Shown: piece after piece, positions 46,742 through 57,480 of the stretch
Layout of the letters: every line of letters starts with the position of its first letter
How positions within the stretch are numbered: position 1 is the first letter of the stretch
DNA from: Cichorium intybus
Lineage: Eukaryota; Streptophyta; Magnoliopsida; Asterales; Asteraceae
NCBI GenBank assembly: GCA_023525715.1
Contig: CM042012.1
Location: forward strand, 45,795,441-45,859,440
Reading direction: 5' to 3'
DNA: 64,000 nucleotides
Translations under genes and position numbers: made by a program
The notes under the pieces: generated by a model
What the model was told of the DNA's origin: nothing
Databases searched by the model: none
The model's input: the letters and a program-made list of their open reading frames with translations, nothing else

Positions 46742-47963
46742 CTACAATAAACAGAATTTATTAGTTCAATTAATCCTTTTAAATAATTACCCAATATATT
46801 ATTTATTAAGGCTAGGACCCAAAATACCCCAACTATGATGTGAAGAGGGATGCCGTAATCACAACATAATGGTCATTAAGGTAGATAATACACTTATCAA
46901 TTTCATCTTATGAAATTCCTAGATCTGTTGAGACACATTGAACTATTCAATGGCATGTTTAATCTCGGATGTGCCCCACTGTTTGTGACTGGGATGCCGA
47001 GGATCACAAACCGGGTGTGAATAACCATGCAAATTCGCTCGGTACTCTCGAAGTCAATTGCCATCTCTAATTAACGTGCCGGTTAACCACACGTGCTCCG
47101 TTAATAATGACAAAATCGAGAAACTCATTGCAAGTCTTTGTGAACCCCTATTGGTGTGCCGGTTAACCACACATGCTCCACCAATGTTTCACAAATTGCA
47201 ATGTGCAATTTCATGGATTAGCACCAATTCACATTTTTAAACCTAAAGTAACTAGATTGGGATTTGTTTAAAGTTCTAGTACTTTCAATTATAGCATTAT
47301 ACTTTTAAGAGGCTTTAGCGGTTCTATCAAACCCGTTTGGCTAACGACACTCGACTGACCAGGAGAGCGGTGGGTAAGAGTAGATACCTATTAGACTGCC
47401 ATTTTATAGGCAGTCGCCTTATACCCTCTTTATAGGACAGTTTTGTGAATGAGGCCTACTAGCGGTAAGACTAACCATTTAATCTTATATATAAGTATTA
47501 ACTTTTAATCATAAATATATAAGATATATTTTAATCTTATTAAAATATTTTAGAATTAATTTATTCATAATTTTCGCTAATTTATTTCAATTTTTCGAAA
47601 ATTTTAAATTAATTCTTTAAGCTGATTTAATTGATCTTTTAATTAACAATTAATTAAACTAATTAAATCTTAAGATAGATTTTATAAATTAATCAAATTA
47701 ATTTTCTATCTAGGGCCCCTATGGTTCGAAAAAAGCAAGCCAACAAATAAGGGTTCCAGTTATTTATTAGATACAGTTACCAAAAATAACAACCTACTTA
47801 AAAGGCAAGCAAATAAAGGGGACCATGGGGCTTGGCGGCTAGGGTTAGGAAACCCTAGCCATGGCAACGAAATTTAGGCCATTCCAAGAGGGTTTTTCGC
47901 AAAAACACTCAAGGAAAGAATCATTCAAGCAGTTTATATCAATTCATATGAAAACAGGCTTAA
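46742..47963 (-). other. Copia-V untranslated leader
   Basis: Homologous to the copia-3 leader, including the paired GTGCCGGTTAACCACAC...GCTCC boxes at 47076-47099 and 47156-47179 and the AT-rich block 47460-47710. Non-coding. Confidence 0.7.
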
Positions 47964-47975
47964 GCTCTGATACCA
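47964..47975 (-). promoter_or_regulatory. Primer-binding site of copia-V
   Basis: The minus strand reads TGGTATCAGAGC, one base from the 5' LTR. Confidence 0.92.
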
Positions 47976-47976
47976 C

Positions 47977-48743
47977 TGAAGGGTTTTCTATGCAATCAAT
48001 GAACAAATAATTCCTATGGTTCACATGCAACCCTAATATGATCTATGTTTTCTTCTATGAAGATAATAAACTAAAATCCTAAAGCCAACAATTATTTCTA
48101 AAGATCAAATGAAGAATAACCAACCTTTTAATGTTGTTCTTGAAGCTAGCAGCAAAGAGATCCTGCCTCAAATGAAGTCACACCCAAAGCAATGGAGAAG
48201 ACAATCCAGCAGAGTAATCTTTGTTGAAGTTGGCGCAGGTTTTAGGCTGGCCAGGTGCCTCCTTTTATAGCCTCCAAGGGTTACAGCTGAAACCCTAAGG
48301 AGCCTCCAAGGTGGGCAAGCCTGTTGGCCACTTAGACCAGGCTTCCTTAAACCCTATTAGGGTTTTCGCCAACCCTAGGAGAAGCCTCCAGGGTGGCGCC
48401 ATTTTGGCCCCTGACTTATCTCTTGCAAGTTATTCAACAATTGAATAAATACAAGTCAGCCCCTGCACTTTAATTAATTAATTTAATCACTAAATTAAAT
48501 CCAATTAATTCTAAATTAAATCTCAATTAATTAATATAGTTTCTAATTAATATATTAACAGTTAAATATATTCATAAACCATTTAATTAATTCTATTGAT
48601 TTATTAGACAATTAATAAATCACCCTTTTACTCTACTGAACTCTATCCTAACCTCCAACTATGAGGGCAACTCAAATGGACTTTGCTTCAATTAACAAGA
48701 TAAATATAAATATAAAGTCATGGCTTAGACACCTAATCCAACA
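47977..48743 (-). repeat. 5' LTR of copia-V
   Basis: 767 bp, partner of 32751-33516. TAAAG duplication follows at 48744-48748. Confidence 0.93.
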
Positions 48744-48748
48744 TAAAG

Positions 48749-50250
48749 TTCTTCAGCCAAGCTACTTCTTTTGACGCTTCACTTGCTGCTATGTAATCTG
48801 ATTCGCACGTAGAATCAGCCACCGTCTCTTGCTTGGAACTTTTCCAAGTAACCGCTCCTCCATTCAAAAGGTATATCCAGCCCGACTGAGACCGACCGTT
48901 ATCTCTATCTGTCTGAAAGCTGGCATCTGTATACCCGTTAACTCTCAAAGTATCACTGCCACCAAGGACTAACACCATGTTCTTTGTCCTTCACAGATAG
49001 TTTAGTATATTCTTGACAACTATCCAATTCGCCCTTCTAGGGTTTCCATGGTACCGACTAACCATGCTCAAACCAAAGGCCACGTAAGGCCGAGTACACG
49101 TCATAGCATACATATCCACCCTACAGCCGAAGCGTAAGGTACCCGACTCATGTCAGCTATTTCCTCGTCTATACTCGGACTTTGAGTCTTACTCAACTTT
49201 GCATTACTCTGGATAGGTAGTTCTCCCTTCTTGGAATTTTCCATACTAAACCTCTTTAGTACCTTTTCCAAGTATGTACTCTGACTAAGTCCAATTAGTC
49301 TTTCTTCCTATCTCTCAATATTCTTATCCCGAGAATATAGGCAGCTTCTCCTAGGTCTTTCATGGCGAAACACTTCCCAAGCCAATACTTGACGTCTTGC
49401 AAGGTTGGAATGTCATTTCCCATGAGCAGTATGTCATCAAAATACAGCACCAGAATAGTGATTATACTCCCACTAGCCTTGACATATACACAGGACTCAT
49501 CCTCGCTCCTAGAGAAACCAAACTGTTTGACTTTCTCATGGAAACAAAGATTCTAGCTGCGAGAAGCTTGTTTCAATTCGTAGATCGATTTCTCAGGCTT
49601 ACACACCTTATCAGGATACTTTGCATCAACAAAACTTTCTGGCTGATTCATGTAAACATCATCAGTCAACTTCCCGTTAAGGAAAGCAGTCTTCACGTCC
49701 ATCTGCCAAATTTCATAGTCATGAAACGCAACTATGGGTACCATAATCCTAATAGACTTTATCTTGGCCACTGATGAGAAGGTCTCGTCATAGTCAACCC
49801 CCGGGGTTTGAGTAAGACCCTTCGCAACCAGTCTTGCCTTAAAGGTGTGCATCTTTCCATCCATGTCGGTCTTCATCTTGAAGATCCACTTACACCCGAC
49901 TGTCTTTCGACCCGGTACATTGTCAACCAAGTTCCAAACCTGAATCATACATGGACTTGATCTCGCTGTCCATTGCCTCTTTCCACTTGGTAGACTCAGG
50001 GCCCGCCACTAATTCTCGGTAGTTAGCTAGCTCATCCAAATTTATCAGTGTCTTATCACTGACAAACGTGTCACCATCCGTAGTTATATGGAAACCATAA
50101 AACTCGGGTGGCATGCTAACTCTACCAGAGCGGCTAAGAGGTAAGGGTATATCTGTCGGACCAACAGGAACTTCTTCCTCTTCCTTCCTCGGTTCTCTTT
50201 TGGTGCACTCGGCTTGGAGGTTCTCGACACATGGGGAATATCACGACTTA
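48749..50250 (-). pseudogene. Copia-IV RNase H and RT remnants
   Basis: Minus-strand pieces of pol: RNase H (48978 down: VNGYTDASFQTDRDNGRSQSG, SKQETVADSTCES), a heavily damaged RT C-terminus (49000-49550), an RT core (49948-49553: VWNLVDNVPGRKTVGCKWIF, MDVKTAFLNG) and the linker (50250-49923, GFHITTDGDTF). Multiple frameshifts and stops. Homology fades around 50250, before integrase. Confidence 0.82.
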
Positions 50251-50694
50251 GGGTCTTCACGGTTTGGGCAAATCGACTTCTAAGGTATGCAAAATCATAC
50301 AGGTAGTGAGCCATAAGGTGGGATGGGCTGTGATGGGCTAACCTCGGCCCTCCTCAAAACTTTGTCGGCAATAAATTCAAGTCGGTCCAAGGAGGAGAAG
50401 AATTGCCATTCAAGATTTGGTTAATTGCAACTTAGGCCATTCTAGATTGAACATTTAATTTTATTTTTCCCAAGACCTAAAACATCCAACATATTAGGTT
50501 TCTAATAATGTCAATTAACCCCCTCCCATATCTAAATTATATTCTAGAATATAATTTCATTATTTATTATTGTCGTATATTAATTGTAATAGTCGGGATT
50601 ACAAATTGTTTTCTAATTAAATTTATCTCTTTTTATTATAAATACGACACTAAAATATTTGACGTTAATCATTAATGCTCGAACTGAAATATGT
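50251..50694. other. Spacer at the unit boundary
   Basis: AT-rich, no recognised coding sequence or repeat. Confidence 0.4.
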
Positions 50695-50710
50695 GGGGGG
50701 GGGGGGGGGG
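50695..50710. repeat. Poly-G tract
   Basis: Sixteen consecutive G residues following ATATGT, abutting the truncated gag fragment. Confidence 0.9.
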
Positions 50711-50712
50711 TT

Positions 50713-50972
50713 TACACGATTATAGAAGCAACTTGAAAGGTCTCACTAATAACCATTCCCTCGGCATGGATATCCTGTAGGACTTGTAGTTCTTGGAATT
50801 GTGTCACAGCCGGCTTACTATCATTCATTTTATAGTCTAGAAGTCGAGCAACCACAAATTTCTTGGCGCCGTTATCTTCCGTTTTGTATTTTTTGTCTAA
50901 TGAGTCTCATAGTTCTTTAGCCGACTTTGTTACAAAATACACATTATAAAGTGTGTCAACAAGACCATTTCA
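50713..50972 (-). pseudogene. Truncated copia gag fragment
   Basis: Minus strand encodes a typical copia UBN2 gag core: SAKEL, then a stop where Trp is usual, then [39 protein letters not shown] and [17 protein letters not shown]. No LTR or pol adjoins it, and it differs from the gags of copia-3 and copia-V. It is a relic of another copia family, bounded on the left by the poly-G tract. Confidence 0.75.
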
Positions 50973-50985
50973 TGAAATTGGTTAA

Positions 50986-51466
50986 AACTAATTTTCCAAC
51001 ATTTTCATTCTAAATAAGTGGTAAATTGGATAGTATATTAATATAGCCCTTATCAAGTAGATCCTACGGAAAAACCATAAGATATAAACGATAAAATCAA
51101 ACTCTAAAAGGACAACTATATATATCTATAAAATACAACTTCAGCATGCACAAACTTTTCATCTTTAGACATGAGTAATCGAGTTATATATCTTCAAATA
51201 TCATCGATCACTAAAGAATAATTTTAAACAAAATTAGTATAGATGTTTAATCACCGTGAAAACTTCTGGCTTCATAAGACGTTGGACTCAATTCTAAATC
51301 TAATGAATCATTTCCATATCTAACATTTGATTTGAATGATAAATCAATGAGTTTTTGAAAGCAACTTTATAATTAATTTTAATCATGAGTTTCAGATCGA
51401 GAGTGAATATGAGCGTAATATATGATAAAGATACAAATGGAAGTTTTTTTATTAATTGCCTTCACT

Positions 51467-51471
<5 letters not shown>
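50986..51471 (+). promoter_or_regulatory. 5' flank of A2 shared with B1 and B2
   Basis: Homologous to the sequence upstream of B1 (2935-3420) and B2 (54600-55080), so the promoter region was duplicated with the genes. No ORF. Confidence 0.55.

Positions 51472-51508
<37 letters not shown>
51472..51508. repeat. (GA)n microsatellite
   Basis: About 18 GA units between the shared upstream region and the TATA box of A2. B1 and B2 have only a short GAGAGAG here. Confidence 0.95.
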
Positions 51509-51510
<2 letters not shown>

Positions 51511-51512
51511 TC

Positions 51513-51520
51513 TATATAAA
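51513..51520 (+). promoter_or_regulatory. TATA box of A2, displaced by transposon
   Basis: TATATAAA. In B2 the equivalent TATTTAAAT (55139-55147) lies about 80 bp before the ATG. Here the ATG is 719 bp away because the Harbinger derivative and its TSD sit between. Confidence 0.6.
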
Positions 51521-51539
51521 TGAACATTATCAACACTAA

Positions 51540-52181
51540 GGCTGGGGGAGCAGCTCGTCAAACCCCCTCGCCAAATCTCGCAAACCTCCTCGCCAAAGCT
51601 CGCCAACTCCACCGCCTGCGCTCGTCATCGCCTTCGCCGAAGGTCCCTCGCCAACATTTGGGCGAGCTCGCCACAGTCTCCAACGGCGCCTTTCCAACAG
51701 CTAGCCTCCAACCCCCAAATTTAAATCTCATTTTCAACCAATTTTTTTTTAAAACCTCAACCTCAACCTCTATAAAATTCATTTTTTTATTATAAAAAAA
51801 CTAGCCGTTAACTAGCCGTTTTTTTAATAAAAATCTAGCTGTTTCATCCTCCCCTATATAAACACTACCATTCACATCAACGAGTAGCTTGTAGTTTAAT
51901 TTCGTTTTTTAGTCGGTTTTTAAGTTTAATTTCGTTTGTTTTAAGTTTTATTTTATGTTTTTAATTTTAATGTAATGGATTTTAAGTTTAATGAAATGGT
52001 AGTTTTTAATTTTATATTTGTTTTTAATAATATAAATAATTTAAAAAATAGATCTAAAAAAATAGTTTAGCATAGTTAGCACATGTTGACTGCTCCCACC
52101 ATGGTCAGCATGTTCTAACATGCTGAAAACTGACGTGGCATAGTTCAGCATGCTCAGCGCATGCTGACTGCTCCCCCAGCC
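51540..52181. mobile_element. Harbinger-type non-autonomous element, 642 bp
   Basis: Perfect 14-bp TIRs GGCTGGGGGAGCAG (51540-51553) and CTGCTCCCCCAGCC (52168-52181), flanked by TAA at 51537-51539 and 52182-52184. The first 336 bp are the element's 5' end, including a TATATAAA at 51856-51863 that may have been its own promoter. From about 51877 it matches 273-578 of the left copy. The coding part present at 1-282 is missing, so this is an internally deleted derivative at the same ancestral insertion site. The 75-aa ORF across 51540-51780 is not supported as a gene. Confidence 0.85.
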
Positions 52182-52238
52182 TAAACAAAACATTTAGAAT
52201 TTCTAAGCTAAAGTGAGTCTCTGTAATTACACACAAAC

Positions 52239-52729
52239 ATGGCCAAGCTTGCATCTTACTTCTTGCTCTTTATTGTTGTAATCGCAGGTTTGTCTACTCA
52301 ACTCTCTAGATGCTTATCTTCCAAAGTATTATTTTAATTTTGAAATACACGATGAAGTTTGGTATATAGATCTTTTGTAGCATCGTCATTCTTGTCTCAA
52401 AGTATATAATGTTCGATTAATGTTTTGTCAATTGATTGCAACCATGTCCAATCTCATGGTGGAGAAACTATCATACAAGGAATTCTTTTTTTTTTTTTGA
52501 TTTAAGATAACCATATACGTAACATCTAGTACTCTATGGTTCATCTTATATTGAATGTGTATATATATTTTTTTCAGTTGGAGCTTCGATTGTTACTAGA
52601 CAACAAAGATGTACAGAGGTGTTGGATCCAAACGCTTGTAATCTCGCTGATTGTCGTGGACGGTGTTTTCGGAAACACAAGGGCAATGGAATATGCGAAC
52701 ATGGTTGTATTTGTATTTATGACTGCTAA
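52239..52729 (+). CDS. Defensin-like protein A2 (8-Cys secreted peptide)
   Basis: Two exons: 52239-52287 and 52578-52729 (stop TAA 52727-52729), with a 290-bp GT...AG phase-1 intron. Product 66 aa. Residues 1-22 or so are a hydrophobic signal peptide (MAKLASYFLLFIVVIAV). The mature part has eight Cys with spacing C-X8-C-X4-C-X3-C-X9-C-X3-C-X-C-X3-C; C-X3-C plus C-X-C is the CS-alpha-beta signature and GICEHGC is a short gamma-core-like motif. DEFL family members are secreted and act in defence or cell signalling; the role of this one is unknown. AATAAA follows at 52744-52749. The loop between Cys5 and Cys6 is 7 residues shorter than in B1/B2. A transposon separates the gene from its TATA box, so expression may be altered. 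Confidence 0.85.
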
Positions 52730-52890
52730 TGAAATCTTAAAACAATAAAATAACTTTTTTGTTAATACCTCAAAGATTTAGCGCTCTACCCTAGAAGAAT
52801 TGCAATTACGTTGAATAACATTTATTAGTTAGTAAAAAACTAACACATAATCTGTTTTCTATTTGATTTCATTTGATGAGACAAAAAATG

Positions 52891-53294
52891 ATAGCGGCCA
52901 GCAACGACATGTTGTCGCTATAGACATAGTGCCTATAGTTTTGTCGCAATAGCTCCCAATTATCATCACTATAGATTTGGCCTCACAGAACACCTATAAG
53001 ACGACATTTCGTCGCTAAAAAGTTTCCATTAATAAAAAGATAAAATAAAGGCTATATAGAAGACATGTCGTCGGTATAGGCTATATATAATCGTGCCTAT
53101 AGACTGATTTATAGCAACAACATGTCGTGGCTATAGGGTCATCTATAAGAACGATATGTCGTCTCTGTACACTGCTTTATAGCAACGTCATGTCGTCGCC
53201 ATAGGTCCATCTATAGAGACGACATGACGTATGACAGTGCACGGTTTTTTTCGATAGAGCTATAGCGACGACAAGTCGTCCCTATGGCCACTAT
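52891..53294. repeat. MITE-like repeat downstream of A2
   Basis: Counterpart of 1281-1640 with the same ATAGCGGCCA...TGGCCACTAT ends. It is about 40 bp longer, because it retains a segment (around 52955-52995) that is deleted in the left copy and present in 4230-4676. Confidence 0.55.
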
Positions 53295-53814
53295 ACATAA
53301 TTTTTTTTCAATCCGTTTTTTGTTTTATTTTCCAAAACATTTAAGTACCATATAGATAGCATATAAATACAACTTATCAAAACATAAAATGTTAATACCA
53401 AAATATTTAAAATACCATACAAATAGCATATAAATACATGGTTTACCAAAAACATAAAATGCTAAGCCCCCTTAACCGCCGCTATTTGATTGTACCGGTA
53501 TCAATTTAGTCTGATACAAGTATGCACTCCCGTACCTCCTAACTTGTATTAGAACTAAAAGTGTGAACACATTAACTTACTTATTATTTACACTATACTA
53601 AAATGTAAAGGTGATAAAATCACCAAAACAATAGAGGAGATAGATGACAACACCAAGAATTACAACCTCTAAACTAGTATATATAGTACAGGGGACAACC
53701 AACCAACTTCTTAGCAACCCTAGTGCCATTGAAATCCAAAGCCATTTGGAGCCCAATATAGCAACAAACTTTCAATATGGCCATAGGAGATAGAACAGAA
53801 TACCAATTTAGCAG
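53295..53814. other. Duplicated non-coding spacer
   Basis: Matches 1641-2157 at high identity. No gene recognised. Confidence 0.5.
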
Positions 53815-53979
53815 TCAATTTTGAACTTGCATCAACATAAGAGCACCAAAACTGTAATACCACTGCACTTTAAAGTCTTGGGGGATCATACCTTATCATC
53901 AAAAACAGGTGAAGTTTATGTAGCTTTGGGTACCGGCACCAATCGCATCCAAATAAGCAACTCCTTTAGATTTGACTAT
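53815..53979 (-). pseudogene. Copy of the unidentified minus-strand exon, frameshifted
   Basis: Counterpart of 2158-2319 with the same TGA end (53815-53817) and the same YLDAIGAGTQSYINFTCF stretch. An indel near 53880-53890 introduces a frameshift and a stop. Family not recognised. Confidence 0.3.
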
Positions 53980-55138
53980 TTAGGTAGAACTTTAGTCCAA
54001 AGGTTTACTAGTCCAATTAATCCACCTCATACCGTACCTCCTTTTCTCCTATGATTTATAAACAAATCTAAGCAGTAGCATATCAATACACTCTTCATAG
54101 CAACAACTTTTATATGGAGCATCACCAAGCAAGCAAGTAATTATACATATGGAAAAAAACATTTCATTTCACTTACTCACATTGTACAATTAAGTAAACC
54201 TCTACAAAACTAGATCATTATTTTGTCAAAAGTTTTCAAATAACATACGAAAGAATGTCACCCTGATTGAAATAGGTCGGCCCCACCATGTAATATCTGA
54301 TCATACGGTTACTATATTGCATCCAATATGATATCAGAATTCGTAAAAAGTTTCATCTTAGTTAAGCTATTTGTCATCCAATATTGTCTAAAAACTTGGA
54401 AACTATGTTACGTAATAAAAGGAGGTAGTAGTCTTAGTGATTTCATATCACAGAAACACACTAAAAAGTAAAAACTCTAAAACAACTAAAAATTGCATCG
54501 TCTTTCTCCCCTGTCTCCCTTGATTTATATCGGCACCTTATGTGAACAAGCTTTAAGTTGGTGATTAAAAACCAAAAATTTATCATATATATTATGGTTT
54601 TATTTTCCCAATAAGTGGTAAATTTGATATTATATTAATATACCCTTTATTAAGTAGATCCTACGGATTAACCATAAGGATATAGAGTATAAAAATCAAA
54701 CTCTAAAAGGACAACTATATGGATCTATAAAATATAACTTCAGGATGCACAAACTTTCATCTTTAGAATGAGTAATCGAGTTAAATATCTTCAAATATCA
54801 TCGATCACAAACAAAATATATTTTAACTAAAACTTGTATGCATGTTTAAACGCATAATCACCGCAAAAAAATTCTGACTTCATAAGACTTTGGACTCAAT
54901 TCCAAATTTAATGAATCCTTTCCTTATGTAACATTTGATTTGAAAGATAAATCAATAAGTTTATAAAGCAACTTTATAATTTAATTGTCAGCTTCAGATC
55001 GAGAGATGAATATGACCGTAATATATGATAAATTTAAAGGCTGCTTGATACAAATGGAAGTTTTTTTCATTAATTACCTTCACTTAATACATTGTCCTTT
55101 TGTAGCTGTAATTTAGAGAGAGAGGGAAATAAAGCGCC
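53980..55138. other. Spacer and upstream region of B2
   Basis: Matches 2320-3475. From about 54590 on it is the shared DEFL 5' flank. No ORF supported. Confidence 0.5.
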
Positions 55139-55147
55139 TATTTAAAT
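55139..55147 (+). promoter_or_regulatory. TATA-like box of B2
   Basis: TATTTAAAT, 74-82 bp before the ATG. The same box precedes B1 at about 3477-3485. The sequence TATCAATCGTTAAACCAAAACAT just downstream (interrupted here only by wording) is the empty site of the Harbinger insertion. Confidence 0.5.
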
Positions 55148-55220
55148 GAAAATTATCAATCGTTAAACCAAAATATTTAGAATTTCCACGCTGAAGTGAG
55201 TCTTGTAATTACACACAAAG

Positions 55221-55727
55221 ATGGCCAAGCTCGCATCCTACTTCTTGCTTTTTATTGTTGTAATCGCAGGTTTGTGTACACAATAGATGCTCAATATTTT
55301 GATTTTAAAATACACATGCAGGATGAGGTTTGGCATAGATAATTTGAAGCATCGTCATTTTTGTCTCAAACTATATCATGTTGGATTAATCTTTTGTCAA
55401 TTGATTGCACATATGTCCAATCTCATGTTGAAGAAATTATCATAGGACTTCTATTTTTTTATTCATTTTGATTTAATATAACCATATACGTAACATGTAG
55501 TACTTTATGGTTCATATTATATTTTGAATGTGTATATTTTTTTTCATTTTACAGTTGGAGCTTCCATTGTTGATGGACAACAAAGATGTACTGAGGTGTT
55601 GGATCCAAACGGTTGTAATCTTGGTGATTGTCGTGGACAATGTTTTCAGAAACACAAGGGCAATGGAGTTTGCGAACTTTCAAGTGATATGAGCCATTAC
55701 GGTTGTATTTGTATTTTCGACTGCTGA
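55221..55727 (+). CDS. Defensin-like protein B2 (8-Cys secreted peptide)
   Basis: Exon 1 is 55221-55269 and exon 2 is 55555-55727 (TGA 55725-55727). The 285-bp intron is GT...TTTTACAG, phase 1. Product 73 aa, with the same signal peptide start MAKLASYFLLFIVVIA. The mature region begins about GASIVDGQQ and has eight Cys spaced C-X8-C-X4-C-X3-C-X9-C-X10-C-X-C-X3-C, ending CICIFDC. All splice sites and the frame are intact. AATAAA is at 55742-55747. Upstream region and TATA-like box are undisturbed. By sequence this is the most likely expressed member of the four. Function within the DEFL family cannot be told from sequence. Confidence 0.88.
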
Positions 55728-57112
55728 TGAAATCTTTAAACAATAAATTCACTTTGGGGTTAAAACCTCAAAGGTTTAGCGCTCTACTCTAGAAGAATTG
55801 CAGTTTCGTTTAACAACATTTTATGAAGTTATGATATTTTCCAATATATATTAGTGGTGAATTCGGAATTAATCATTAAGGGTGTACATATTAGAATATT
55901 TACTTTAGTATCAAAGATTAAGTAATTTTTTTTAAAAGTCATTATCACCATTTTTTATATTTTATAAAACAATCAAATTTAATTGATAAAATTAACAATA
56001 TAATTGATCTATATTGAAAATATTATTGATTTATTACTTAATAAGTGACTAAAAAACAAGAATATATTGATATATGTAAACCTAGGGATCAAATGTGTCC
56101 ATCTAAAAAACTGAGACGTGTCCCTTTTTTAAAAAAAATATGATTCAATCAAAACTGAGGGGTGTCCTTTTAAAAAATATGATTCAATCTATCGTATATA
56201 TTGCAAATCAAGTGGTGTCCATGAACACGCTTTTATACAAACAATGAAGTGATGTGAGATATATTGTGGTGATGGCAAATTTGCAGATCATGAGTTAGTA
56301 TAAAATCAACATGTTATCTGTTTACTATTTGATTTCATTAGGGATTAAAGGCTCACCCATCAAAACAACGTTCATGAATTATGATATATAGTCGGAAAAC
56401 TAATTTATGACATTAGTTGAATATAGTCGGAATACTAATTTATTAAATTAGTTGAATTAAGATGTCACTGAATATATAATTCTTCTACACATTCAACCTG
56501 TGATGTTTCTTGGTTAATGATTTATATTTCATTAGTCGATCTATAACAACAAACTATATCTTGGTATTTAATGTAATGATAAACTAATAAATAGACCTAA
56601 AATAAACATTATATGAAAAATGAAGATATAATTTGTTGTTGTAAATTGAATAATTAAATGTAAACTATAAACATAGAAACACAAAAAATAGTTGGTATGT
56701 TGAATGTAGAAAAAGATATTCATGCAACTCTTAATTTTAAAACATGTTTTTTAATTGAGTAAACATTCCTGGTCGGATAATTTTGACCAAACATTCTAGA
56801 TTTGAAACTTCTATAACCTATTAAACTTGTTGAATTAAATAGTGTTCTTTTTTAGCATTTTAAATAGTTTGTTACTCAAATTTGACATTAACCGAAAGCT
56901 TGACTTGCTAAACCTCTATAGGACGTCACTTTAAATAGTTTGTAACCCTCTTATAATGCTTATTTAGTTCAATGGTCTTTTTGGAAATTGTGGAATGTTT
57001 GTTGTCTTATTTATACATTAACCATAAAAATTGGTACTTGAAACATTAGCCTTATTTATACATTATGACTAGTATAGTGGTGTTATTAAGTCGGTGAACT
57101 GTCTTGAGTGGG
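55728..57112. other. Duplicated spacer downstream of B2
   Basis: 55848-56380 has no counterpart downstream of B1. From about 56385 it matches 4677-5218 and then 28668-28859. CTATAGGACGTCACTTTAAA at about 56917-56936 is the uninterrupted copia-1 target. No gene seen. Confidence 0.55.
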
Positions 57113-57480
57113 TCACATAACGATTTGACATTGTGGCACCATATAGTGAGTAAACAGTGTTTTCCCTCCTGTGTCCATGTTGATAGTAGCTTTATTTAAG
57201 CCCTTGTGATGGGGTATTTTGTGGGCCCTTGTGGCCGAGCGTATTAGGCCTTTATGACCCGTGTATTGTGAAGGCCTATGTTGTCGTATAATCTGACTTA
57301 TTATTATAATTACCATTATTACAATGGTATAGACCTTTGTGGCTGGATGCTAATTACTTTAGGGGTGTTACAGTGAGTCTTTATGACTCGAAACCGGGGG
57401 GTCGACGAGGGGAAGAATTTGTGGTTGATCTTATTTATTATTGTGAGGGCACGTGTGGTTGAATGATATCACTTATTATT
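57113..57480. mobile_element. Partial copy of possible gypsy LTR remnant
   Basis: Matches 28861-29224, then breaks. The next base corresponds to about 30675 of the left unit, so about 1.45 kb is deleted here. Confidence 0.35.

Larger units (their letters stand above)
32751..48743 (-). mobile_element. Copia-V, gag-only non-autonomous retrotransposon
   Basis: LTRs at 32751-33516 and 47977-48743 (766/767 bp, about 22 differences). TAAAG duplications lie at 32746-32750 and 48744-48748. PBS and polypurine tract are present. Taking out the nested gypsy VI leaves 5.9 kb internal, with one gag ORF and no protease, integrase, RT or RNase H. The space where pol should be holds repeat-rich non-coding DNA. 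This fits a TR-GAG/LARD-type element that would need pol from a relative such as copia-3 or copia-5. The right duplication unit has the empty site near 58975. Confidence 0.9.
30818..50250 (-). mobile_element. Copia-IV, truncated and interrupted by copia-V
   Basis: Minus-strand copia. Its 3' LTR is 30818-31596 and its polypurine tract is at about 31597-31609. The 3' non-coding region and RNase H end follow (to 32750), then copia-V interrupts, then RNase H and RT resume at 48749 and decay out at about 50250. Integrase, gag and the 5' LTR are missing, so the right limit is approximate. The shared left flank and the copy at 57623-59330 show this element was already present before the segmental duplication. 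Confidence 0.8.

Noticed and set aside
51558..51782. Antisense and sense ORFs (74-91 aa) rich in Pro/Ser/Arg at 51520-51795
   Set aside because: Low-complexity CTCGCCAA repeats in the 5' part of the Harbinger derivative; no homologous frame in the left copy and no domain.
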